Shown here: one piece after another, positions 55,061 to 64,000 of the stretch
How positions within the stretch are numbered: position 1 is the first letter of the stretch
How the letters are laid out: the number at the start of each line of letters is the position of its first letter
Origin: CAWHYG01 sp963833505
GTDB lineage: Bacteria; Eisenbacteria; RBG-16-71-46; CAIMUX01
Direction: 5' to 3'
DNA length: 64,000 bases
NCBI GenBank assembly: GCA_963833505.1
Contig: CAWHYG010000006.1
Span: 372,001-436,000, forward strand
Notes under the pieces: model-generated
Told to the model about the DNA's origin: nothing
Database searches by the model: none
What the model saw: only the letters and a program-made list of their open reading frames with translations
Translations under genes and position numbers: made by a program

Positions 55061-58000
55061 ATGTTGATTCCCGGTTTCCGCAACCGTGCTCGCATGGGCG
55101 TGTGCACGCTCTTCTTAGTGCCCCTGCTCACTGGATTCATCGCGGGCCTCGCACGAGCTGCCTCTACGGACCCACTGTTTCCGGATCCGACGGCTGAGAC
55201 CGGCGCCTTTCCAGCGTCCGTGGCCATCGGGGACTTCAATGGGGACGGCAAGCCGGATCTCGCCGTGGCGAACGCCGGTGACAACACGGTTTCAGTGCTG
55301 CTGGGCAACGGCAGCGGGACCTTCGCGAGCAGGACGGACTACGGAACCGGCGGCCAGCCAAGGTCCGTAGCAATCGGGGACTTCAACGGGGATGGCAAGC
55401 CGGATCTGGCCGTAGCGAACATGCTCTCCAACACGGTTTCGGTGCTGCTGGGCAACGGCGACGGGACCTTCGCGACCAAGTCGGACTATGGAACCGGCAG
55501 CTATCCATATTGCGTGGCGATCGGGGACTTCAACGGGGACGGCACGCCGGATCTGGCCGCGGCGAACTACAACTCCAACACGGTTTCGGTGCTGCTGGGC
55601 AACGGCGACGGGACCTTCGCGATAGAGACGGAGTACGGAGCCGGCAGCGGACCAGCATCCGTGGCGATCGGGGACTTCAACGGGGACGGGAGGCCGGACC
55701 TGGCCGTGGCGAACTCAGAATCCGGCACGGTTTCGGTGCTGCTGGGCAACGGCAATGGGACCTTCTCAACAAAGAAGGACTACGGAACCGGCAGCAGCCC
55801 ACAGTCCGTGGCGATCGGGGACTTCAACGGGGACGGCAAGCCGGATCTGGCCGTGGCGAACTACGGCCCCAGCACGGTTTCGCTGCTGCTCGGCTACGGC
55901 GACGGGACCTTCGCGACCAAGAAGGACTACGGAACCGGCAGCAGCCCACAGTCCGTGGCGATCGGGGACTTCAACGGGGACGGCAAGCCGGATCTGGCCG
56001 TGGCGAACTACTATTCCAGCACGGTTTCGGTGCTGCTCGGCTACGGCGACGGGACCTTCGCGACCAGGACGGACTACGGAACCAGCCTTCCAATTTACGT
56101 GGCGATCGAGGACGTCAACGGGGACGGCAAGCCGGATCTGGCCGTGGCGAACTACGGTTCCAGCACGGTTACGGTGCTGCTGGGCAACGGCGACGGGACC
56201 TTCGCGACCAGGACGGACTACGGAACCGGCGGCCAGCCAAGGTCCGTAGCGATCGGGGACTTCAACGGGGACGGCAAGCCGGACCTGGCCATGGCGAACT
56301 CGGGCTCCAGCTCGGTTTCGGTGCTGCTCTGCAACGGCAACGGGACCTTCGCGACCAAGACCGACTACGGAATCGGCAGCTATCCATCTTCCGTGGCCAT
56401 CGGAGACTTCAACGGGGACGGCAAGCAGGATCTGACCGTGGCCAACAGCAATGACAACACGGTTTCGGTGCTGCTCGGCAACGGCGACGGGACCTTCGCG
56501 ACCAAGACGGACTGTGGAACCGGCAAGTGGCCAGTGTCCTTGGCGATCGGGGACTTCAACGGGGACGGCAAGCCGGACCTGGCCGTGGCTGACGAGAATG
56601 CTAATACGGTTTCGGTGCTGCTGGGCAACGGCGACGGGACCTTCGCGACCAGGACGGACTACGGAGCCGGCATCGGACCAACGTCCGTGGCGATCGGGGA
56701 CCTCAACGGGGACGGCAGGCCGGATCTGGCCGTGGCCAACGATGGTTCCACCACGGTTTCGGTGCTGCTGGGCAATGGCGACGGGACCTTCGCGACACGG
56801 ACGGACTACGGAACCGGCAACCTTCCACAATCCGTGGCCATCGAAGACTTCAACGGGGACGGCAAGCCGGATCTGGTCGTAGCGAACTACCAGGACGCGA
56901 CGGTTTCGTTGCTGCTGGGCAACGGTGACGGGACCTTCGCGACCAAGATGGACTACGGAACCGGCCCCAGTCCCGTTTCCGTGGCGATCGGGGACTTCAA
57001 CGGGGACGGCAAACCGGACCTGGCCCTGGCGAACGGGGGTTCCGATATGGTTTCGTTGTTGCTGGGCAACGGTGACGGGACCTTCACGACCAGGACGGAC
57101 TACGGAACCGGCAAGAATCCATATTTCGTGGCGATCGGGGACCTCAACGGGGACGGCAAGGTGGACCTGGCCGTGGCGAACTCACAGGTCAGCACGGTTT
57201 CGGTGCTGCTCAATCTCGGCCCCGGCTCCGGCTGCCTTCGCCCGTTCAACGCCGTCTTCCCGGCGGATGGCGACTCCTTGCACACCACCCAACCGGAGTT
57301 GCGGTGGCGGAGCACCCCCGGCTGCGCCGGATCGGCACAGTACACCGTGCTTTGGCAGCGCGGGCCGGAATTCACCAACGCCGATTCCGCCTCCGCGGGC
57401 GCCGACACGTTCTTCGTGTTGCCGCCCGATTCCTTGAAGACACGTCAGCTCTACTATTGGCATGTCGTGGCTCGCGATGGACAGGGCCATGCCGTCCGGT
57501 CGGATCCGCCGGCGGGTGATTGGTTCTACATCATCGACGACAGCACGCCGGTGCTCTTCGAACTGCAACCGACGGCGACATCCCAGACGGACGGAATCCT
57601 GGTTTCGTGGCGGATCGCTGGAGGAGCCGGTTTGACCGGGTTCAAGGTGTACCGGCGCCTCGACGGGGCGCAGGGAGCCGATGCCGAGTGGACCTGCATC
57701 GCCCCGATCGTTCCGAGCTGCGGGGAGTCCTGCCGGTACCTGGACAGCGGCGTCGACGCCGGCGTCCGTTACGACTACGAGGTCGAGGGTTTTGGCCCGA
57801 CCGGCTCCATCGGCCGGTTCGGCCCGGTGTCCGCGCAGGCGGCGGCTGTGAGTCTGGCGGTGCGGGTGCTGCCGAACCCCGGGACGGGAGTGATGAACCT
57901 GTCCCTGGGCTTGCCCAAGAGCGGCGACGTGACGCTCCGCGTCTTCGACTCGACGGGGCGCGAGATCGCGCGGGACGTCCTTCCCGGGCTCAAGGCCGGA

Positions 58001-58123
58001 GTGCGGCAGGAGCAATGGGACGTCCGGGACCGGCTGGGCCATCCGCTGCCGAGCGGCAGCTACTACGTGAAGATGGAGGCGCCGACCGGGCAGAAGATGG
58101 CCAGGTGGCTGGTGCTCCGATAG
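55061..58123 (+). CDS. Exported FG-GAP/VCBS repeat protein with FlgD-like tail
   Basis: 1020 residues. A signal peptide is followed by 14 tandem repeats of ~47 residues (~45-705). Each has the calcium-binding core VAIGDFNGDGKPDLAVAN and VSVLLGNGDGTFATRTDYG; together they should form two seven-bladed propellers. A fibronectin-like region follows (~720-930, PVLFELQPTATSQTDGILVSW), then a FlgD-like tail LPNPGTGVMNL ... MARWLVLR. The repeats are nearly identical at DNA level, a sign of recent homogenisation or copy-number change. GAGGAGG precedes the ATG. Probably a surface or secreted adhesin; ligand unknown. Confidence 0.92.
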   Translation: MLIPGFRNRARMGVCTLFLVPLLTGFIAGLARAASTDPLFPDPTAETGAFPASVAIGDFNGDGKPDLAVANAGDNTVSVLLGNGSGTFASRTDYGTGGQPRSVAIGDFNGDGKPDLAVANMLSNTVSVLLGNGDGTFATKSDYGTGSYPYCVAIGDFNGDGTPDLAAANYNSNTVSVLLGNGDGTFAIETEYGAGSGPASVAIGDFNGDGRPDLAVANSESGTVSVLLGNGNGTFSTKKDYGTGSSPQSVAIGDFNGDGKPDLAVANYGPSTVSLLLGYGDGTFATKKDYGTGSSPQSVAIGDFNGDGKPDLAVANYYSSTVSVLLGYGDGTFATRTDYGTSLPIYVAIEDVNGDGKPDLAVANYGSSTVTVLLGNGDGTFATRTDYGTGGQPRSVAIGDFNGDGKPDLAMANSGSSSVSVLLCNGNGTFATKTDYGIGSYPSSVAIGDFNGDGKQDLTVANSNDNTVSVLLGNGDGTFATKTDCGTGKWPVSLAIGDFNGDGKPDLAVADENANTVSVLLGNGDGTFATRTDYGAGIGPTSVAIGDLNGDGRPDLAVANDGSTTVSVLLGNGDGTFATRTDYGTGNLPQSVAIEDFNGDGKPDLVVANYQDATVSLLLGNGDGTFATKMDYGTGPSPVSVAIGDFNGDGKPDLALANGGSDMVSLLLGNGDGTFTTRTDYGTGKNPYFVAIGDLNGDGKVDLAVANSQVSTVSVLLNLGPGSGCLRPFNAVFPADGDSLHTTQPELRWRSTPGCAGSAQYTVLWQRGPEFTNADSASAGADTFFVLPPDSLKTRQLYYWHVVARDGQGHAVRSDPPAGDWFYIIDDSTPVLFELQPTATSQTDGILVSWRIAGGAGLTGFKVYRRLDGAQGADAEWTCIAPIVPSCGESCRYLDSGVDAGVRYDYEVEGFGPTGSIGRFGPVSAQAAAVSLAVRVLPNPGTGVMNLSLGLPKSGDVTLRVFDSTGREIARDVLPGLKAGVRQEQWDVRDRLGHPLPSGSYYVKMEAPTGQKMARWLVLR

Positions 58124-58126
58124 GGG

Positions 58127-58180
58127 CTCAGACCTCCAGATCCGCCACCGACAAGAACCGCGGCGGATGCCGGAGCTGAG
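58127..58180. terminator. Long hairpin after the FG-GAP gene
   Basis: Nested stems CTCAG/CTGAG, CTCC/GGAG and ATCCGCC/GGCGGAT enclose a 13-15-base loop starting 4 bases after the stop codon. There is no T-run, so it may be an RNA-stabilising 3' structure as much as a terminator. 58181-58317 shows no gene. Confidence 0.45.
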
Positions 58181-58317
58181 AAATGATCTCCGTCGACCAG
58201 ATCGATGGTCCAGGCAGGGCCGCCAGCGGGCGCGACGATGGCGTCCGGGTTGTGCCTGGCCATGGTCGGATAATGCCCTGGGAACGGGAGAGGATCACTG
58301 AAGCACCGAGAGAGCCC

Positions 58318-60225
58318 TCAGCTCTCGTCCGGATGCGATCCCGAAGCCGGAACGACCGGAACGATCAGCCGAAAGGTCGTGCCGCGCCCCGGAACCGACA
58401 TGCAGGCGATCTTCCCCCGGTGCTCCTCGACCGCGCGCATCACCAGGGCCAGCCCGAGCCCCGTCCCGTCCTTTTTGGTGGTGAAGAACGGCTCGAAGAT
58501 CCGATTGAGCTGATCGCCCGGAATCCCGCGGCCGTTGTCCGCCACGGAGATCTCGACTCCGGCGTAGGACTCCGATCCGTCCCCCACGGCTCCCGGCCCG
58601 ACCATGGCCTCCTCGGCGTCGTCGGTGCCGGCGCCGTTGCCACGCCGCGCGGTGTCGCTTTTCTCGCCGCCTGTCGCGGAGGATTCGGGTCCGGATCGGG
58701 ATCCGGGTCCGGTTTTGGGTCCGCGTCCGGGATCAGGTTCGGGTTCGGGTTCGGGTTCGGCTCCGTGTCCGCGCCCGGGCTCGGGTCCAACCAATCCCAG
58801 CTCGGCCGCCTCCTCCAGAGAGATCGCCCGGGTGCCGATCTGGATCTGTCCCCGCTGCCCTTCGGTGGCATCGACGGCGTTGCGCAGGAGGTTCAGCAAC
58901 GCCTGCCGGAGGAGCGTGGCATCGCAGACCGCCTCGGGATCCCGCTCGTCCAGGTTGAGCACCAGCCGGATCCCCTTCTTGTGGATGGAAGGGCGCATGA
59001 AGTCGTACAGCTCGACCAGGATGTCGTTGACGCGCTCGCGGCGGAAAGCCGCCAGCGGCAGCCGCGAGAACTGCAGGTACTCATCCGTGATCTGGCTCAG
59101 CCGGCGGATCTCTCGCTTGATCGCTCCCACCACCTCTTCGGCCTCCGGATCGGCGCCTCCCGGAGAGCCGATCAGGAAGTCCCGGATCAGATCGACGTTG
59201 AGATTGATGGAGGCCAGAGGATTCCGGATCTCGTGCACGACCTTGGAGGAGATCTTGCCGACCGCGGCCATCTTCTCAGTCCGGAGAAGCTCTTCTTCCA
59301 GTCGGCGGGTCGCGGAGATGTCGCGGACGATCTCGACGATCCGCTCTTCGCGATCTTCCGACGCCGGGATCCTCGAGCGCGTCAGCGAGACGTCGATGGT
59401 CGATCCGTCGCGACGGAGCCGGCGCGTCCGCAGGTCTTTCACAGTCGAGCCCGGCGCCAGGGGCGTGCTCAGCTCCGGCTCCTCGTCCCCGACCGGAATC
59501 AACGAGGCGTACGGCTGCCCCACGATCTCGCTGGGCGGGAATCCGAACGTCTCCTCGGCGCCCCGGTTCCAGGAGACGATCCGGTGGGAACGATCCAGAA
59601 CCAGGATCGCGTCGGCGGCGTGCTCCACCACCGAGCCCAGGGTGCCTTCGGCCTCTTCCTGGCGCGCCCGGCTCGCCGCAAAGCGCCCGAGAAACCGGGT
59701 GAAGGCCTGGCGGAGGCGCTCGAACTCCCCGACGCCCATGGGCGGAAGGACGCGCCCGCCGGGACGATCCGGATCCTCCTCCTCGACCAGGGCCACCAGG
59801 CTCTCGAGCTCGTCGAGGATGCGGTGGCGGATCCAGCGAAAGATGCCGGCGAGGAACAGGGCCGTGAGAAGGACGAGTCCTCCGAGGAGGCGGATCGCCC
59901 GGGCTTGTTCCATCCCCGATCCTCCGGTGGCGGCTGGGATTCCCCCGGATCCGGCCGAGGCTCCGTGGATGAGATGGAGGATGACCACCGCGCCGGCGAT
60001 CAGGATCGCAACCACTCCGGCGACGGCCACGGCGCCGTGCCAGTAAAGAGAATGCGTGCGACGGATGCGTCCGGTGTCCGAACGACCGCTGCGCGAGCGC
60101 CCTTCGGCGCCACCGCCAGCCGAGTGGTCCGGCCGACCGCGATCCGCGCGGGCAAGGCCGCTACCCGCCGGACGCGCTCCGGCGCCGCCCGCATCCCCCG
60201 GCCGGACTCCGCCGCCGTCCGTCAA
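58318..60225 (-). CDS. NtrB-type sensor histidine kinase with PAS domain and insert in the ATPase domain
   Basis: 635 residues: Ser/Gly/Arg-rich cytoplasmic N-terminus, two transmembrane helices (~62-84 and ~112-130), a HAMP-like linker, a PAS domain (~190-310, EHAADAILVLDRSHRIVSWN), HisKA box with phospho-acceptor His in SSKVVHEIRNPLASI, and a HATPase with LRNAVDAT (N box), VADNGRGIP (D box) and GTGLGLALV (G box). Between N and D boxes is an ~85-residue low-complexity insert (~470-555) rich in Gly, Pro and Glu. The start is TTG (60225), overlapping the stop of the regulator gene as TTGA. It phosphorylates that regulator. Confidence 0.9.
   Translation of the reverse strand: MTDGGGVRPGDAGGAGARPAGSGLARADRGRPDHSAGGGAEGRSRSGRSDTGRIRRTHSLYWHGAVAVAGVVAILIAGAVVILHLIHGASAGSGGIPAATGGSGMEQARAIRLLGGLVLLTALFLAGIFRWIRHRILDELESLVALVEEEDPDRPGGRVLPPMGVGEFERLRQAFTRFLGRFAASRARQEEAEGTLGSVVEHAADAILVLDRSHRIVSWNRGAEETFGFPPSEIVGQPYASLIPVGDEEPELSTPLAPGSTVKDLRTRRLRRDGSTIDVSLTRSRIPASEDREERIVEIVRDISATRRLEEELLRTEKMAAVGKISSKVVHEIRNPLASINLNVDLIRDFLIGSPGGADPEAEEVVGAIKREIRRLSQITDEYLQFSRLPLAAFRRERVNDILVELYDFMRPSIHKKGIRLVLNLDERDPEAVCDATLLRQALLNLLRNAVDATEGQRGQIQIGTRAISLEEAAELGLVGPEPGRGHGAEPEPEPEPDPGRGPKTGPGSRSGPESSATGGEKSDTARRGNGAGTDDAEEAMVGPGAVGDGSESYAGVEISVADNGRGIPGDQLNRIFEPFFTTKKDGTGLGLALVMRAVEEHRGKIACMSVPGRGTTFRLIVPVVPASGSHPDES
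58684..58790 (-). repeat. Hexanucleotide microsatellite inside the kinase gene
   Basis: Runs of GGGTCC/GGGTTC and GGATCC-like hexamers encode alternating Pro-Glu, Pro-Asp and Pro-Gly dipeptides in the kinase ATPase insert. Because the unit is six bases, slippage would lengthen or shorten the insert by two residues without shifting frame. Confidence 0.8.
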
Positions 60226-61631
60226 TGTCCCTCCGGGCCCTCGTCGGATCCGATCCCGTAAAGACGCATCTTGTTGTACAGTCGCGTGCGGGATATCCCG
60301 AGGATGGACGCGGCGCGCGACTTGTTGCCGTGGGCCGCCTGCAGCGCCTGTTCCACGGCGCGCTTCTCGGCGTCAGCCAGGGCGGGACCCGAACCGGAAG
60401 GAGCCGCGGCCAACGGCCGGACCACCAGGTGCTCGGGGAGATCCTCCGGCCGGACCCGTCCCTGCGCGCCCATGGCGAAGAGCGATTCGATCACATGTTC
60501 CAGCTCGCGGACGTTGCCGGGCCAGGCGTACTCGGAAAGGCGGTCGACGGCGCGCGGATCGATCCCGTCGACCTTGTTCGGGAACACCTTGTTGAACTTC
60601 TCGAGGAAATGCTGCGCCAGGAAGGGAATGTCCTCCTTCCTTTCCCGCAGCGGCGGCAGCTCGATGGTGATGACCCCGATCCGATAGTAGAGATCCTGGC
60701 GAAGCCGGCCCTCCCGGATGGCTTCGTCGGGCGGCAGGCTCATGGCGGCGAGAAAACGCACGTCCACGTCCGACTCCTGGACGTCCCCGACGCGGCGGAT
60801 CCTCTTGTCCTGTAACACCCGGAGAAGCCGTCCCTGGATCTCGAGCGGCATCTCGATGATCTCGTCGAGAAAAATCGTCCCCGTGTCGGCGGCCCGGAAG
60901 AGCCCGATCGTGTCCCGGCTCGCGCCGGTGAAGGAGCCCTTGCGGTGGCCGAACAGCTCGCTCTCGAACAGGTCGCGCGGGATGGCGCCGCAGTTGACCG
61001 GGACGAAGGGGCGCTGCGCCCTCGAGCCATTGTAGTGGATGGCGCGAGCCGCGATTTCCTTGCCCGTGCCGGTCTCGCCCACGATGAGGACGGAGCTGTC
61101 ATGTCCGGCGGCGGCCCGAAGGCGCGCGAACACGCGTTGCATGGCGGGCGACCGGCCCACGATGTTGGAGAAGCCGTAGGTCGAGCGCAGCTCCTGCTTG
61201 AGCTGGCTCACCTCGCGACGGAGCCGGCGCGACTCGAGGATCTGATTGACCGTGCCCAGAAGCTCCTCGCGGTCGAACGGCTTCGTGATGTAGTCGGTCG
61301 CGCCGATCTTCATGGCCTGGATGGCGTTCTGGATCGTCCCGTACCCGGTCATGATGATCACGTCGAGGTCGGGCCGGATCTCCTTGGCCTTCTTCAGCAC
61401 CTCGGTGCCGTCCAGCCCGGGCATCCGGAGGTCGGTCAGGACGATGGTGAAGGCGGGATCGCGGCGGAGCCGTTCCAGCCCCTCGGCGCCGTCGTAGACC
61501 GCCTCCGCCGTGAGTCCGGCGCGCCGGAAAAGCCGCCGGCAGGTCTCCGCCATATCCGCGTCGTCCTCGACGATCAGGATCTTGTCGGTTTGATCCGCCG
61601 GGCTTCTGGTTGCAGTATCATCGCCGGTCAT
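60222..61631 (-). CDS. NtrC-family sigma-54-dependent response regulator
   Basis: 469 residues. Intact receiver (ILIVEDDAD, phospho-acceptor Asp67 in IVLTDLRMPGLDG, Lys in YITKPFD), AAA+ domain (GETGTGKEIAAR, sigma-54 loop as GSFTGA, GTIFLDEIIEM, EYAWPGNVREL) and a Fis-type helix-turn-helix (KSRAASILGISRTRLYNKMRLYG). It forms an operon with the kinase downstream. In contrast to the activator at 53220 all switch residues are conserved. Targets unknown. Confidence 0.95.
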   Translation of the reverse strand: MTGDDTATRSPADQTDKILIVEDDADMAETCRRLFRRAGLTAEAVYDGAEGLERLRRDPAFTIVLTDLRMPGLDGTEVLKKAKEIRPDLDVIIMTGYGTIQNAIQAMKIGATDYITKPFDREELLGTVNQILESRRLRREVSQLKQELRSTYGFSNIVGRSPAMQRVFARLRAAAGHDSSVLIVGETGTGKEIAARAIHYNGSRAQRPFVPVNCGAIPRDLFESELFGHRKGSFTGASRDTIGLFRAADTGTIFLDEIIEMPLEIQGRLLRVLQDKRIRRVGDVQESDVDVRFLAAMSLPPDEAIREGRLRQDLYYRIGVITIELPPLRERKEDIPFLAQHFLEKFNKVFPNKVDGIDPRAVDRLSEYAWPGNVRELEHVIESLFAMGAQGRVRPEDLPEHLVVRPLAAAPSGSGPALADAEKRAVEQALQAAHGNKSRAASILGISRTRLYNKMRLYGIGSDEGPEGH

Positions 61632-61743
61632 GGGTGTATCCTGCCTCGATCAGGTTGGTTCCTGGCCCACGGAGGAAGCATCCGGCCTGCCACCGGGGAG
61701 AGCAAGAGGGATCAGCCGGGTCGATCGCGCGGAGGGATGGGGT

Positions 61744-62190
61744 TTGCTCAGGGAGCTGCTCTCGAACCGGATTCTGTGGACGGCGGTCGCGGCCGACGTC
61801 GTGGCCCAGGTGCTGAAGGTGCTCCTCGCCTTCGTCCTGGAACGCCGGTGGGCGCCGGACCGGTTCCTTGAAACCGGAGGCATGCCGTCGTCGCATTCCG
61901 CCGCGGTCGCCGCCCTGGCCACCGGAGTCGGCATGGTCAAGGGCTGGGGCAGCGTGGAATTCGCGCTGGCGGCTGTTTTCAGCGCCATCACGATGTATGA
62001 CGCCGCCGGGGTCCGCCGGGCCGCCGGTCTCCATGCCCAGATGCTGAACGAGCTCGTGCAGGAGCTGGAGCATCTCTTCCAGGAAGGCTATGAGCCCGAG
62101 GCGCTGAAGACGCTTCTGGGCCACACCATCCCGCAGGTGGTCGTGGGGGCGATCCTCGGGATCGCCGTCGCTCTCATCGCGCTCCGCTAG
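61744..62190 (+). CDS. DUF212 (divergent PAP2) family membrane protein
   Basis: About 148 residues with four hydrophobic helices and the family motif GGMPSSHSAAVAALATGVG, then ITMYDAAGVRRAAG and GHTIPQVVVGAILGI. It is related to PAP2 phosphatases but lacks the first and third parts of their catalytic signature, so activity is uncertain. TTG 61744 follows GGAGGGATGGGG and gives the usual family length; ATG 61630 would overlap the divergent regulator start and add residues unlike the family. Confidence 0.82.
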   Translation: MLRELLSNRILWTAVAADVVAQVLKVLLAFVLERRWAPDRFLETGGMPSSHSAAVAALATGVGMVKGWGSVEFALAAVFSAITMYDAAGVRRAAGLHAQMLNELVQELEHLFQEGYEPEALKTLLGHTIPQVVVGAILGIAVALIALR

Positions 62191-62221
62191 TCAAGCCACT
62201 CCGGAACTCCCCCGAGCACAA

Positions 62222-62577
62222 CGGCGCAGATCCGCGGCGGAGCCCTGGCGCGGCGATGCCGGAGCGGCCAATTGAGGAGGGGGCGCGGAGTGCGGCGGGA
62301 GCGCACGATAGTGCGCGGAGCCGCGCGGAGCGGCGCCGACGATCTGGCCGCGCAGGCATTGTCGCGCCAGGGCGTGGGACTTGCAACGCGCTTCGGTGCG
62401 AGCGCAGATCTGCGGCGGAGCCCCGGCGCAGCGATGCCGGAGCGGCCAATTGAGGAGGGGGCGCGGAGTGCGGCGCGAGCGCACGAAAGTGCGCGGAGCC
62501 GCGCGGAGCGTCGCCGACGATCTGGCCGCGCAGGCATCGCCGTGCCGGGGCGTGGGGCTAGCAACGCGCTTGGATGT
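62222..62577 (+). repeat. Long-hairpin repeat, array 3 (two diverged copies)
   Basis: Elements of 132 nt at 62242-62373 and 62420-62551 with a 46-base linker, 178-base period. P1 of copy 1 pairs all 19 positions (62242-62260 with 62355-62373); copy 2 pairs 18 of 19. P2 is GCGGCCA/TGGCCGC, differing from GCGGACC/GGTCCGC in the other arrays but still fully paired. The apical loop is GATA and GAAA versus GCCA elsewhere. Located between convergent genes. 62578-62750 has a GGCCTC/GAGGCC stem and no gene. Confidence 0.85.
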
Positions 62578-62750
62578 AGAAGGCCACGAGTCTGCCGAAC
62601 GCGGGTCTGAACCCGGCCCGGCGAAAAAAGAACCGGGACGGGGACCTCATCGAGATCACCCGCCCCGGCGATGTTCCTTGGAAACCCAGCGACCGGGGCC
62701 TCCGGCTCGAGGCCGGAAGGGCTCCGAAAGGGGCCCAGGACACACTCGAA

Positions 62751-64000
<1,250 letters not shown>

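Overview
This is a GC-rich (about two-thirds G+C), densely coding bacterial chromosome segment from a Gram-negative (diderm) organism. It has Tol-Pal parts, lipoproteins with lipoboxes, a beta-barrel-type outer-membrane protein, and L,D- and D,D-transpeptidases. Six proteins or remnants end in the same FlgD-like immunoglobulin tail (a PNP motif, then a W..DGR..G..ASG.Y motif, ending in R or K), a habit of the FCB-superphylum and its candidate relatives. An Eisenbacteria-like lineage is my best guess, but this is inference; no rRNA or phylogenetic marker is present to test it.

Layout. 1-10.5 kb: the C-terminal part of a penicillin-binding transpeptidase, an ECF sigma/anti-sigma pair with a stranded sorting-tail remnant, a sulfatase-like TPR lipoprotein, a GT-C glycosyltransferase, a DUF502 membrane protein, and a PAS/GAF kinase with a nested NarL-type regulator, followed by a candidate small RNA with a strong terminator. 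10.5-17.4 kb: a minus-strand operon of an ABC-class ATPase, a TolA/TonB-like protein, tolB, pal, cpoB and an MFS transporter; tolQ and tolR are absent. 17.5-19.7 kb: a Gfo/Idh/MocA oxidoreductase flanked by two arrays of a long-hairpin repeat. 19.7-28.7 kb: FAD-linked oxidase, era, ispH, an M1-type peptidase and nfnAB. 29-35.9 kb: exported and envelope proteins (beta-helix protein, frame-disrupted metzincin, L,D-transpeptidase, coiled-coil lipoprotein). 36.2-42.7 kb: mutY, a 2.0-kb IS1634-family element, pdxT, pdxS and a MocR/PdxR-type regulator (vitamin B6 synthesis). 43-53 kb: GT39-like glycosyltransferase, RluA-type pseudouridine synthase, YCF48-like protein, hflX, DUF3078 protein, groEL-groES. 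53-64 kb: a sigma-54 activator with a degenerate receiver facing a 14-repeat FG-GAP exoprotein, an NtrC-type two-component pair, a DUF212 membrane protein, a third hairpin array, and the start of a 2-oxoacid:ferredoxin oxidoreductase operon.

The most unusual content is a 132-136-nt imperfect long-hairpin element present in seven full copies in three arrays (17.5, 19.1 and 62.2 kb). All copies point the same way and sit in tandem with 46-47-nt linkers. A 19-bp outer helix, a symmetrical 3x3 internal loop, a 7-bp second helix and a GNNA-capped inner hairpin keep their pairing between arrays through compensatory and G-U substitutions. I know no named family it matches. Other points worth attention are the degenerate sigma-54 activator with a 12-bp inverted repeat around a sigma-54-like promoter, a hexanucleotide microsatellite inside a kinase ATPase domain, a leaderless-looking ispH promoter, and an insertion sequence that supplies the stop codons of two convergent genes.
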